Source of the DNA: Natronococcus sp. A-GB7
GTDB lineage: Archaea; Halobacteriota; Halobacteria; Halobacteriales; Natrialbaceae
DNA: 64,000 nt
Reading direction: 5' to 3'
NCBI RefSeq assembly: GCF_029688865.1
Contig: NZ_JARUKV010000023.1
Location: 21,014-85,013 of the forward strand
This document shows positions 51,992 to 60,910 of this stretch, in pieces (positions within the stretch are counted from its first letter, which is position 1; the number at the start of each line of letters is the position of its first letter). The translations under genes and the position numbers were made by a program. The notes beneath the pieces are model-generated. The model saw only the letters and a list, made by a program, of their open reading frames with translations. It was not told where the DNA came from and searched no databases.

Positions 51992-52173
51992 GCTCTTCCG
52001 ACGAAGAAGTTTTGGCCGCCGCCGAAGCGCTCGGTGAGGACCTCGATATGGCGCAGTCGGAAGCGACAGCGGCCGAGTTCGAGTCGCTGTTGATCGAGTG
52101 TAATGAAACGATCAGTGCCGAAATCGGTCTCGAGTACGGCGCTGTCTGCGACGCTGGGAGCGACTGCTGCTAA
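51988..52173 (+). CDS. Small protein of the ars operon ending in Cys-Cys
   Basis: About 61 residues from a TTG at 51988 that overlaps the previous stop by 4 bases (a GTG at 51982 is an alternative). The sequence LSSSDEEVLAAAEALGEDLD is followed by QSEATAAEFESLLIECNETI and ends CDAGSDCC. It looks like a half-length relative of the preceding YlbF-like protein, and both end in adjacent cysteines with one or more further Cys nearby. Tight coupling to arsA and its neighbour supports a role with them, possibly in metalloid handling. Not recognised beyond that. Confidence 0.65.
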   Translation: MSSSDEEVLAAAEALGEDLDMAQSEATAAEFESLLIECNETISAEIGLEYGAVCDAGSDCC

Positions 52174-52240
52174 CAACGGTTTGAGTGGCCACTTCAGTAG
52201 TTGCATGGAAGTTAGACGAGCTTTGACGCCGACGTGACAA

Positions 52241-52935
52241 TGTCTCCTCGCTGAGGACGCTCCCGAATTCGCGGTCCACGTTTCCCTTTCGACGGTCGAC
52301 CGGACCGCCTACGCATCGACTGCGACGCGGATCCTGTAGGCCAAGAACCTCCGACCGACTCGAAAAAACGAGAGACGAGAACTTCGGCCAGATGAACTCC
52401 GCTATGCGCTGGGAACGCTCGAGTCAGAGCAGTTACTCTCCGATCTGCCGCCGACAGTTGGTCGGATCGTTCAGACACTACTCACCGTTGGGAGTCGTCT
52501 CTCACAGTGTGAACTCGCTAACCGAGCAAATGTCTCGACACGGACGATCCGGAACTATCGCGACCGACTCTGGACATTCGGTCTCATCCGTGTCGACCAG
52601 AGCGGGCACCGACTGGCGTTGTCGTTTCAAGCGCTACCGACCGTCACGACCCTGTTGTTCCGGCTGTCCTCGAGGAGAACCAGACGCTCCTCGACGCAGC
52701 CGATGCATTGCTCGGGACGGTTCTCACACCAGATCGCTACGGCGATCCCGACGATCTACTTGGGAGTGCGCTGTTTTGGCCACTAGATCCGAAACGGCTA
52801 CTCGAGTGTCCGGCGGTCGACCCATGGATGCAACTAGCAGCTACACTCACAGCGGCAAAATCCATCGAGGACAATCAGGCCGTTCAGATGGGGCCTCCGC
52901 TCGAGCAGCAATTGCTTTCTCACACAACTCCGTAG
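52241..52935 (+). pseudogene. Copy F of the dispersed winged-helix family, with amber codon and deletion
   Basis: The sequence starts inside the family at LAEDAPEFAVHVSLSTVDRT. It meets a TAG at 52337-52339 where the others have CAG (ILQAKN), then loses about 45 codons between PTRK and RRELRPDELRYALG. It continues through a winged helix (LANRANVSTRTIRNYRDRLW) with another frame change near 52630-52640, and ends at 52935 in QQLLSHTTP and a stop. The shared flank AGTTAACCAAC follows at about 52976. Clearly inactive. Confidence 0.8.
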
Positions 52936-53048
52936 CAAAACTGTGTCTCGTTCTCTCTCCGATCTACTACCGCGTGTAGTTAACCAACTGAAGTCCAGCT
53001 ATTGCAGTAGACTTCGGTCTAGCATCGTCGCGGTATGACGGTTCAAAA

Positions 53049-53462
53049 TCACTCATAGTAGTCTAGCCGTTCTACTACGTCTGCAAACGCGACGTTTTCT
53101 TGCACTTGGTTGATTTCTATCCGTACTCGTTCTCCTTTCTCTGTGTCCGGGACGATCACGATGTATCCCCGCTCCACACGGCTGATTCCATCACCTTGCT
53201 CACCTATACTCTCGATATCTACGGTTCGGGTCTCTCCTTCTCCGACAGGAGGTTCTAGCGAACTATGCTCCCGTTCTAGTTCTTGGTCTGTCTCCTCTTT
53301 GGGGTTCGTGGACCGAGACAGCATAGCAACTCGATACACACTGTTTTCGTTTACATCACCGAGCTGGAGTTCGTGCGCGGGGACCTCAATGACATATGAT
53401 CCATCTCGCTCTTCAACCTGTCCAGAGAACATGCAAAGAAATTGATCGGGAATATTCATCAA
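53049..53462 (-). CDS. TRAM-domain protein
   Basis: A 137-residue protein (ATG codons at 53462 and 53459). The C-terminal 60 residues (GETRTVDIESIGEQGDGISR, VERGYIVIVPDTEKGERVRI, ENVAFADVVERL) are a TRAM domain, an RNA-binding beta barrel common in haloarchaeal small proteins and proposed to act as RNA chaperone. The N-terminal half (FLCMFSGQVEERDGSYVIEV PAHELQLGDV) resembles the short lead region of other haloarchaeal TRAM proteins. It stands alone between copies F and G. The TRAM call is firm; the RNA targets are unknown. Confidence 0.87.
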   Translation of the reverse strand: MMNIPDQFLCMFSGQVEERDGSYVIEVPAHELQLGDVNENSVYRVAMLSRSTNPKEETDQELEREHSSLEPPVGEGETRTVDIESIGEQGDGISRVERGYIVIVPDTEKGERVRIEINQVQENVAFADVVERLDYYE

Positions 53463-53536
53463 GAGTAGCGTGTCTTAGAGACAGAGACCTGAGTGCTTGA
53501 ATCTATGGGATGGCCTATTTCACCTCTGTTTGAACA

Positions 53537-53722
53537 GCTGAATACGGTGCGTTCGCTTGCTGCCGCCATCTGTTCGAGGCTCGAGAAGAGAAGCGACAGA
53601 CGGCACTCTCGCCGACCGTCGATGCCGACGACCCATTGGGGATGCTCATTGACTCTCTGGTCGTTCACGGAGGCGACGTCCACCTGGACTCTGCCCGAAA
53701 CTCGAGCGATCGCTCGAGAGTA
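53537..53722 (+). pseudogene. Copy G: N-terminal fragment of the dispersed winged-helix family
   Basis: Read in the right frame this gives AEYGAFACCRHLFEAREEKR, then LSPTVDADDPLGMLIDSLVV, matching the first part of copy E. It ends near GAACTCGAGCGATCGCTCGAG, a sequence also present at the matching place of copy A. It is the only other copy that keeps the N-terminal part. Confidence 0.75.
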
Positions 53723-53952
53723 CGGTCTCATCGCGGCCGAATTCCCATATGTAATCCAAGAACCAACCCGTTCATGTGCCCTCAGAGCTAGGCAAACCTT
53801 CCGTAAGCGTAGGCTTACGATCGCAGTATCGCATAAAAGACAGACGATAACAGCGCTGTATTCCGTGATGAGGTTTGACCACCTGAACGCACGTAAATTA
53901 AGCGCCTGCTACACGCGTTAATAATATACGCTGCTCTGTAGAGCTACAGGTT

Positions 53953-55107
53953 ATGACTCGTTCGTCCCCATTCTCCGGCAATTCATCCTCTAACTCCGAG
54001 TCGGCTGGATCAGATGCTGGCGACTCACTATACTCAGAATTGCCCACGACGCGCCGGCGATATCTCGCGATAACAGGCGTCGGGCTCTCTACGGCCACTG
54101 CTGGGTGCACATCTACCGGTTCCGACGGATCAACATCAAACTCCGAAACCTCGGAGCCAACCGACGAAACGTCCGACGACACGGAGGTCGCCGAGACTGG
54201 CACAGAGAGCGACGAAGACGAAACGGAGACTAACGAAAACGAACCGGAGGAAGACGAGCCGGAAACCATCGACGACCTCCCGCTGTTCGACGCACATACG
54301 CACGTTATCCCGACGGAAGCTCGAGGTCGTGACCCTCTCTTCGCCGAGCAGCTCGTCGAGTGGATGGATACCAACAGTGTTGATCGAGCCATTGTCCTCG
54401 CGTTCGATGCTCCCGAAGCGTATCCGGTTCAGGCGCCGAGCGGGTGGGTGCTCGACGAGGTCGATTCGTATCCCGATCGGCTCGTTCCCTTCTGCACGGT
54501 CGATCCGCGAGACAGTGACGGAACGGACGCTGCCGCCGACCGCCTCGAACACTATATCGACCGCGGTGCTCGTGGATTCGGCGAGCTCAAAATTGAGATG
54601 GATATCGACGACGATCGCCTCGAACCGCTATATGAGCGCTGTGCGACCTACGAGTTGCCGATCCTCTTTCACACCGATCGGCAGATGATGCAGGACGAGG
54701 TCGGCCTCCCGCGACTCGAGGACGTACTGGCGTCGTATCCCAAGGCCGATTTCGTCGCACACGCCCACGGGTGGTGGTCGCATATGTCTGCGGACGTCGG
54801 GCCGCAGGATCTCGGGCGGATCCCGGAGGGACCGATCGAAGCTCCCGGCCGTGTCTGGGACTTGCTCGCGGAGTACGACAACATCTACGGTGACATCTCT
54901 ACGCTTGGGGGATGGAACGCGCTCACCCGTGACGAAGCGTACGGACAGGCTTTCCTCGAGTCGCACCACGATCAACTCCTCTTCGGAACCGACTATCTCT
55001 TTCCCGGTCACCAGATTCCACACTTTGCCCTGTTCGAACAGTTTGATCTCGAGCTCAATGCGTGGGCGGATATTCGGTATCGAAACATCGAGAATCTGCT
55101 TCGCTGA
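53953..55107 (+). CDS. Amidohydrolase-family lipoprotein (Tat-exported)
   Basis: A 384-residue protein. Residues 30-55 have a twin-arginine signal with lipobox (TTRRRYLAITGVGLSTATAG then Cys). A 40-residue Glu/Asp/Thr linker follows. Residues 100-384 are a metal-dependent TIM-barrel amidohydrolase (amidohydrolase 2 type): PLFDAHTHVIP with the HxH metal motif, RGFGELKIEMD, PILFHTDRQMM, DFVAHAHGWWSHM, and a final Asp in LLFGTDYLFPGHQ. It should be anchored on the outer face of the membrane, where it may hydrolyse or decarboxylate an external substrate. Such extracellular members are uncommon. A broken family copy lies on each side (G and H). Confidence 0.85.
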   Translation: MTRSSPFSGNSSSNSESAGSDAGDSLYSELPTTRRRYLAITGVGLSTATAGCTSTGSDGSTSNSETSEPTDETSDDTEVAETGTESDEDETETNENEPEEDEPETIDDLPLFDAHTHVIPTEARGRDPLFAEQLVEWMDTNSVDRAIVLAFDAPEAYPVQAPSGWVLDEVDSYPDRLVPFCTVDPRDSDGTDAAADRLEHYIDRGARGFGELKIEMDIDDDRLEPLYERCATYELPILFHTDRQMMQDEVGLPRLEDVLASYPKADFVAHAHGWWSHMSADVGPQDLGRIPEGPIEAPGRVWDLLAEYDNIYGDISTLGGWNALTRDEAYGQAFLESHHDQLLFGTDYLFPGHQIPHFALFEQFDLELNAWADIRYRNIENLLR

Positions 55108-55221
55108 ACCGACGTTCGAGGGCGAAGGAACGCTCTAAATGGAGTGATCACGTTAGGTTCACATCTCGACGTAACGATCGGTGAATCCATCGAAATCAAG
55201 CCTCGGCTAGTGATCCTATGA

Positions 55222-55612
55222 AGCAGATATCTCGGTACGGACGATTCGGAACTACTGTAGTCGATTCAACATACTCGCTTTCATCCGTATCGGCCAGAAC
55301 GGGTATCGGCTGGTGTTGTCGTTTCAGACGGCCACCGAACGCCACGACCCTGTTGTTCCGACCATCCTTGAGGAGAACCAGGCACACCTCGATGCAGCCG
55401 ATTCACTTCTCGGAACGATTCTTCCACTCAATCGCTACGACGACCCCGACGACCCGCTTGGGAATGCGCTGTGGATCCATCACGATTACTCGAGCATCCG
55501 ATGGTCGGCCCATGGATGCGATTAGCAGCTGTACTCGCAGCGACAGAATTTACCGAAGACAACCGGGCCGTTCGAATAGGACCATCGCTCGAGCGGCAGG
55601 CGCTTTCCCTGC
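55222..55612 (+). pseudogene. Copy H: C-terminal half of the dispersed winged-helix family
   Basis: The sequence begins in the winged helix (ISVRTIRNYCSRF in the best frame, with changes), continues NGYRLVLSFQTATERHDPVV, LEENQAHLDAADSLLGTILP and PDDPLGNAL, then has a deletion of about 30 bases and a frame change near 55470. It resumes as HPMVGPWMRLAAVLAATEF and ends near 55612. The reading frames are broken, so no full product is expected. Confidence 0.75.
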
Positions 55613-55689
55613 CCCTCAGTGAACCGCCATCGGGGTCAAGTGGTTCGGGTTTGATCTCTCGTCATTGCGGAAGACTTTGTCTTCCGTAC

Positions 55690-55848
55690 AACCCCGAGGC
55701 ACTCGCCTTGCTTATTCGAGCATTCAACGGTTGGCTTATGGCTGCGGATTGTTGCTGCACTCACCGCAAGAGACTCTCTTGGGACCAAGCGGACCCTCCA
55801 GTTAGGTCCACCGCTCAAGCAGCAGTCGCTTTCTCGTGCAACTCCGTA
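55690..55848 (+). pseudogene. Copy I: C-terminal fragment of the dispersed winged-helix family
   Basis: In one frame the sequence reads LIEHSTVGLWLRIVAALTAR, then LGPPLKQQSLSRATP and a TAG at 55846-55848, the family's last 50 residues. It lies directly behind copy H, so two partial copies stand in tandem, and is followed by the diverged family flank (CTCGTTCTATCTC). Confidence 0.7.
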
Positions 55849-56006
55849 GCAGCTGAACCTCGTTCTATCTCTGATCCACTACCGTGTGTATTAATCAACA
55901 AGAGCCCATCTATCTAGCCTCTAAATTTGAAATAGGGAAGTAGATCTGGCTATAGATCTATCGAACAGACGGGGATTTATCCCTCTATAGATATGGAATT
56001 ATCCTC

Positions 56007-56981
56007 ATGGAGCGCCACACGCGCCAGCGTAGTCCAAAGTCGGATCAACAGAGCGACGAATCTACGCGGACTGAAGAGGCTACAAACAAACAAACATGCG
56101 ATGAATGTGGCTCGGGCGCTCTGACGACCAGTGAAGACCAAGGTGAACTCATTTGTGAGGAGTGTGGATTGATCGTTGAAACCACCAATATCGACCGTGG
56201 ACCAGAATGGCGGGCTTTCAACCATTCAGAACGGCAAAACAAGTCTCGTGTTGGGGCTCCGACTACTAAGACGATGCACGATAAGGGCCTCACAACACAG
56301 ATCGATTGGAAAAATAAGGATGCCTATGGTCGCTCAATTTCGTCAAAAAAGCGAAACCAGATCAATCGCCTGCGGAAATGGCAAGAACGAATTCGAACAA
56401 AAGACGCTGGCGAACGCAATCTCCAGTTCGCACTCAGTGAGATCGACCGAATGGCCTCTGCACTGGGTGTACCTCGGTCAGTTCGTGAAGTCGCGAGCGT
56501 AATCTATCGACGTGCGCTGAGCGAAGATCTCATCCGTGGACGTTCCATCGAGGGTGTTGCGACAAGCTGTCTGTATGCTGCCTGTCGGCAAGAGGGAATT
56601 CCACGCAGCTTAGAAGAGGTAGCTGGTGTTTCACGCGTTGAAAGAAAGGAAATCGGTCGAACATACCGCTATATCTCCCAGGAACTCTCTCTCGAAATGA
56701 AACCAGTTGACCCAAAGGAGTACGTGCCTCGATTTTGCTCTGCTCTTGATTTGAGTGAAGAGGTGCAATCAAAAGCCAGGGAAATTATTGATACAACTGC
56801 AGAACAGGGTCTCCTCTCCGGAAAATCCCCAACTGGATATGCTGCCGCTGCAATCTATGCTGCTTCGCTACTGTGTAATGAAAAGAAAACACAGCGTGAA
56901 ATTGCAGGTGTTGCCCAGGTAACAGAAGTTACAATTCGAAATCGGTATCAAGAACAAATTGAACTCATGGGCATCCAGTAG
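56007..56981 (+). CDS. tfb: Transcription initiation factor TFIIB homologue
   Basis: A 324-residue archaeal TFB. The N-terminal zinc ribbon is [24 protein letters not shown] (about 31-55), followed by the B-finger/B-reader region [20 protein letters not shown]. Two cyclin-like repeats (about 125-215 and 220-315) contain [40 protein letters not shown] and [20 protein letters not shown]. It recruits RNA polymerase to TATA/TBP. Haloarchaea carry several TFB paralogues with condition-specific promoters, and one in an accessory region may be specialised. An IS630-type element sits 8 bases behind its stop. Not truncated. Confidence 0.95.
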   Translation: MERHTRQRSPKSDQQSDESTRTEEATNKQTCDECGSGALTTSEDQGELICEECGLIVETTNIDRGPEWRAFNHSERQNKSRVGAPTTKTMHDKGLTTQIDWKNKDAYGRSISSKKRNQINRLRKWQERIRTKDAGERNLQFALSEIDRMASALGVPRSVREVASVIYRRALSEDLIRGRSIEGVATSCLYAACRQEGIPRSLEEVAGVSRVERKEIGRTYRYISQELSLEMKPVDPKEYVPRFCSALDLSEEVQSKAREIIDTTAEQGLLSGKSPTGYAAAAIYAASLLCNEKKTQREIAGVAQVTEVTIRNRYQEQIELMGIQ

Positions 56982-56989
56982 TTGAGCTA

Positions 56990-58042
56990 TAGTAGAAATT
57001 AGAAATAGTTACTCATTTTTGGGATCGAGAGTTGGTCGAGGGCGGTGTCGATCGCTGTTGTAAGTTCAGCAAGTGACTCAAAGAATCGGTTGCTGAGAGC
57101 TTCTTGGAGTTGTCTCCAGCACTCTTCGACCGGGTTTAGTTCGGGAGTGTACGCCGGTAACGTGACGAAGGCGAGGTCGTCACGGGCCGCCAAGGCCGTG
57201 ACGGCCGACGCCTGAAAGTACGGTGCTCCATCTAACACAACGATCAAATCATCTTCGAGCTCTTTACATAATTCGAGAATGAAATGTTTCGCGTGGTCAG
57301 CGGTTACGTACTCTTCGAATCGAGAGAAAAAGCGATCACCGTCCTCGGTGATCGCGCCCAAGAGACACGTCCAGTCGCGTTGCCCGGACAATTCGACGGC
57401 CGGCCGCGTGCCGCGCGGAAACCACGCGGCACGCGGCTCAACTTGCACGGATTTCTTGGTTTGATCGATACAGACTACTGTGGCGTCCATCTCCCGCCGC
57501 TTTTTTGAGTTCTTCACGAAACGTTTCTTGCTCGTCAGCATCAGCTTCAGCGGCTGTGCGGCGTGGCTTTTGATAGCTCAATCCCGCTTCTTTGAGCAAC
57601 CGCCGGCAGCTCGGGATTGAGTACTCGACATCGTATGTCTCGTCAAGATACTGCTGGACGAGCGCCGGCGTCCACGCCGGCGCGTCAACCCCAACTTCTT
57701 CAGGTGATTCGTGGACAGCTTCTTCGAACTCTTGTTGTCTTTTTCTGAGAGCTTTCGTTTTCTCCCAGATCGATGAGCATCAGTCACAGCCTGCTCAAGC
57801 GACTCGTCAGTGTCGAGTCGCTTGAGCCAGCTGTAGATTGTTCTTCGACCGGTGTCGTGCCACTCGGCAAGTTCGGTCTGTGTGATGCCGTTTTTGTACG
57901 CAATTGCTGCTAACAACCGTTGTGTCGGCTTGTTTCCCTCGACATTGTCGAGAGCATCCTGGAGTGCCTCGACAGAGATTTCGTCAAGATGGTCCATTAG
58001 ACCACTCAGCGTTCCTCGGGCGGAAAGTTCTAATGGATACTA
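56990..58042. mobile_element. IS630-type insertion sequence, 1053 bp
   Basis: The ends are inverted repeats: TATAGTAGAAATTAGAA at 56988-57004 and, on the other strand, TATAGTATCCATTAGAA at 58028-58044 (14 of 17 identical). TA lies outside each end with C before the left and G after the right, so the target was CTAG with a TA duplication. The whole inside is a single transposase gene on the minus strand. The MITE at 19679-19797 shares the end sequence and target. Confidence 0.82.
56999..57997 (-). pseudogene. IS630-type transposase in three frames
   Basis: Segment 1 (57997 to about 57745) has an HTH (LAAIAYKNGITQTELAEWHD, GRRTIYSWLKRLDTDESLEQ). Segment 2 (about 57745 to 57506) continues RQQEFEEAVHESPEEVGVDA, PAWTPALVQQYLDETYDVEY, LLKEAGLSYQKPRRTAAEAD. 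Segment 3 (about 57505 to 56999) carries the catalytic DDE: Asp in VVCIDQTKKSV, Asp in LIVVLDGAPYFQAS, and Glu in LPAYTPELNPVEECW. Each change is a -1 shift at a run of A on the coding strand: AAAAA at 57740-57744 and AAAAAA at 57501-57506. Either both are mutations or slippage makes the full protein. Protein otherwise intact. Confidence 0.8.
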
Positions 58043-58181
58043 TAGTTAGGTCCTCAGCGAGCAATAAGGCCTTTTGGAAATAGTTACTAGACATCTATAT
58101 TGGATTCTCCTTCGTCCAAAAAATGGAATCTACTCTGACCACTCTTAGCCGAAATCTGTATGTAGGTGACTAAAACTAGTA

Positions 58182-58189
58182 TGTTTATA
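58182..58189 (+). promoter_or_regulatory. TATA-box candidate for the small gene at 58226
   Basis: GTTTATAAG lies 36-44 bases before the ATG, a fitting distance for a short-leader archaeal promoter. Confidence 0.4.
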
Positions 58190-58225
58190 AGAGGATAGTA
58201 TGAATTGCTGTGGTAAGAGACGACA

Positions 58226-58453
58226 ATGAGCAGAGAGGGGGTCATATTCGAAGAGACGTCGAAATTGATTAACGCTATCCAGTACTCTCTCACATCCAGT
58301 GAGCTTTCATCCCAAAGCAACTGGGAGAATCTCTTGCTTGGAATTACGTATCTCACCATACTGGCTATACTACCGCTCGCTGTTTTCACCGATCTCTTTT
58401 GTCTTCTCATCGGTGGGAAGAAAATCAAGAGAGCAAATAAATTAGAATTTTAA
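58226..58453 (+). CDS. Small membrane protein, 75 residues
   Basis: MSREGVIFEETSKLINAIQY begins a polar N-terminal half, followed by a hydrophobic segment (LLLGITYLTILAILPLAVFT, then LFCLLIGG) and a basic end (KKIKRANKLEF). A TATA-like box lies about 38 bases upstream. The topology (one or two membrane helices with a positive tail) is plausible for a small accessory membrane protein. It stands between the insertion sequence and the large membrane protein and has no recognised relatives. Confidence 0.45.
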   Translation: MSREGVIFEETSKLINAIQYSLTSSELSSQSNWENLLLGITYLTILAILPLAVFTDLFCLLIGGKKIKRANKLEF

Positions 58454-58564
58454 GAGAGTGAACCGAGCATGTAGTAAGCTCATAACAAAACAAGACGGGG
58501 ATACAACAAGCGGCTTTTCAAACAGGCGTCCTAACTCCGTTAGAAATGCCGGCAACTCATCAAC

Positions 58565-60553
58565 TCATCTTTGTCCAATAGACGGGGTGCAAAATACGAC
58601 ATCTCCATTGTCGTATACTATTCCCTGTGTTGGCCGGCAGATGCGCTCTTGAGCGGGATTTTCGAGATATCCAACTCCAGTTTCGGTATCAAAGAAGGTA
58701 GCCTCCTCGTTTTGAGTTGTTCGATAGAGCGTGTAATCGTGTGATGCTGATTCATTTTCCGGGAGTTCTATTGTCGTTGTCGGTGGATACGCGCCTGTTC
58801 GCTCTACTAGTGTCTGATATGGATGATCAGTATAAAGCGCCTGATCAGGACGAATCTCTCCACCAGTTGGCGACCCAGTCATTACACTAATTGTATCTAC
58901 TGCCGCGAGTTCAGACTGATCGTATGCTAGCCGCTCATGTTGATCCGAAAAGACGGGGTTATCTGGATTGCTCTCGGCCGCAAGCATCATCCCACCTGGG
59001 TACAACAACACGACAATCACAAGGACAGCAACGACTGGTTTTGGAGAGAGATTGAGACTGAGTGTTCGAAGTCCGATTGCACCAAGAATCGCCATTAGCG
59101 CATAGAGGAACGCAAACCATCGGGTCGGGACAAAGTTACGTATTCCAAACATCGGAAGTCCAAGAACAAAAAAGAGCATGACACCTGCACCGAGCATTAG
59201 GGTAAATACCGACTGTTCGGCCCGGCGACGATGAACAACGTATAGACCACCGACAAGAGTAAGCCCAAATAGTACTAGAAAGCCAATCTCATTGACGTAC
59301 GGGACGATTTGGTCAAGTAACGTTGTTTCGGTCTCTGGAACAGTAGTTTCTCCTCCACTTGAGGCACCCGGCGAGGCAAGCTCAAGAAATCCTGCACTTT
59401 CAGATAACGTTACGCCAAACCAGCGGAGAACAGTCGCTAAGAAAGAACTCTCTCGGTATGGCGTGAGCGACCAGACGAATATTGCTAGTCCAAAGTTGAA
59501 CACGAGCAATCCAATTAGATTGACTGGCTCTTTCGTCCGAAATGAGTTCAGATCGAACCGTGCGAGCTCAGGTGGATCAACCATGAAAACAACTTGTGCA
59601 AGGAAGGCGGCACCAAGCAGAACCAGCACGATAAACGTTGAAACTTGATGTGTAAGGACGACCGCGATCGAGAGAACCATCAAAAGAGCAAAGTCCTGAT
59701 CAGTATGGTCGATTCGCATCACGCGAATTAGCGCATAGACGATTGCCAAATAAAATACAAGCCCCATGCTCGTCGGGATCAAATGAATGCCCCACATGAC
59801 GGTATAGTTCGCGACCGAAAATAGTGCTGCAGCAAAGGTTGCCCATCGCGTTGGGACAAGCAAATTCGCTGCAGCGTACACAATCAGAATCGAGAGTGGC
59901 ATCGCAATTCCCACCGAGAAATAGAGTCCGATCCGTAGTGGCACGCTGTACACAAGCGAGGATCCCACGACGAACAGATGGAAGAACGGCGAGCCAAAGT
60001 GCTTGTCATACTCAATTGCCCCTACTGACTGTTCGGTATGGATCGCCTGGGTGAGTTCAGTCATGTGGGTCCAGACGTCGATTCCAATATAGCCCGGTGT
60101 CGCGTACAGCGCAGTAAATCGGAAGACGAAAGCAAAGATGACGAGTTGGAATAGAATTAGTCCACGGTGAAAGTCCCGGTCGCTCGTAAACAGGATCTGA
60201 CCGAACAGTAACGTTCCAACGATACTCGAGATAGCAAAGAAGAGTGGTGTTCGTATCCCCTGCAAGACAGTTACGAAAACCATCGTGGCCATCCCGACCG
60301 TAGTAATACTGGGAAGCAACATTGTTGCAGGCGTCGATAGCGTCGGCAGCGTCCGTTCGCCTTCATCTTGATGGACAGCAAGCAAATACAGAATACAACC
60401 GAACCCAACAACGATTGGTATTGTGTTGATATAAACCTGTGAGGTTACAAAACGAAGTGGAAACAACAATAACGCAGCGATTATTCCAGCAACAGCTGCC
60501 GCTGTATCGAATCGAAATGGCCGCATGTTTGACAGAAGTTCCCAATATACCAT
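58565..60553 (-). CDS. Large multi-pass membrane protein (GT-C glycosyltransferase-like)
   Basis: A 662-residue protein with about 13-14 membrane segments, followed by a soluble C-terminal region of about 130 residues (from MMLAAESNPDNPVFSDQHER). The first outside loop reads GYIGIDVWTHMTELTQAIHT, and the acidic residue and the overall plan resemble GT-C type lipid-linked-sugar transferases or other surface-glycan enzymes of archaea. Start at 60553 fits a TATA-like CATATTTATC near 60585; ATG at 60526 (MRPFRFDTAAAV) is an alternative. It could decorate surface glycans or polymers. The family call is tentative. Confidence 0.7.
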   Translation of the reverse strand: MVYWELLSNMRPFRFDTAAAVAGIIAALLLFPLRFVTSQVYINTIPIVVGFGCILYLLAVHQDEGERTLPTLSTPATMLLPSITTVGMATMVFVTVLQGIRTPLFFAISSIVGTLLFGQILFTSDRDFHRGLILFQLVIFAFVFRFTALYATPGYIGIDVWTHMTELTQAIHTEQSVGAIEYDKHFGSPFFHLFVVGSSLVYSVPLRIGLYFSVGIAMPLSILIVYAAANLLVPTRWATFAAALFSVANYTVMWGIHLIPTSMGLVFYLAIVYALIRVMRIDHTDQDFALLMVLSIAVVLTHQVSTFIVLVLLGAAFLAQVVFMVDPPELARFDLNSFRTKEPVNLIGLLVFNFGLAIFVWSLTPYRESSFLATVLRWFGVTLSESAGFLELASPGASSGGETTVPETETTLLDQIVPYVNEIGFLVLFGLTLVGGLYVVHRRRAEQSVFTLMLGAGVMLFFVLGLPMFGIRNFVPTRWFAFLYALMAILGAIGLRTLSLNLSPKPVVAVLVIVVLLYPGGMMLAAESNPDNPVFSDQHERLAYDQSELAAVDTISVMTGSPTGGEIRPDQALYTDHPYQTLVERTGAYPPTTTIELPENESASHDYTLYRTTQNEEATFFDTETGVGYLENPAQERICRPTQGIVYDNGDVVFCTPSIGQR

Positions 60554-60910
60554 TCTGCTTTAGATATATTTCAAAGAGTGTTAGTGATAAATATGCCGTA
60601 TCTCGATTAGTGTACGTAGGACACACTGCGGAACGGTACAGAACTCAGCTAGGAATCACTATTACCGAGTCGAACAGTACGGTATGCAATTACACAACTA
60701 CAAGAAATAGACGCGATCGAAACACAGGTCTCGTTTCGAGATGCACGACAACAGGTCTGCTCACTCTCCGGGGCAGGTACGGAAGTCGTTGACTCCCTCT
60801 CTTAGTAGCTCACAACCTTTCATTTGTCTTTCCAGTAGCTATCGAATATAGCCGGATCGGCGTCAATCTCCTAATTCATAGGGATCAGCAGAGACACTCA
60901 TAGATTTGCG
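60554..60910. other. Intergenic gap between divergent genes
   Basis: About 357 bases without a supported gene. It should hold the promoter of the membrane protein at its left end (CATATTTATC on the minus strand near 60585) and that of the nuclease-like gene at its right end. Confidence 0.45.
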
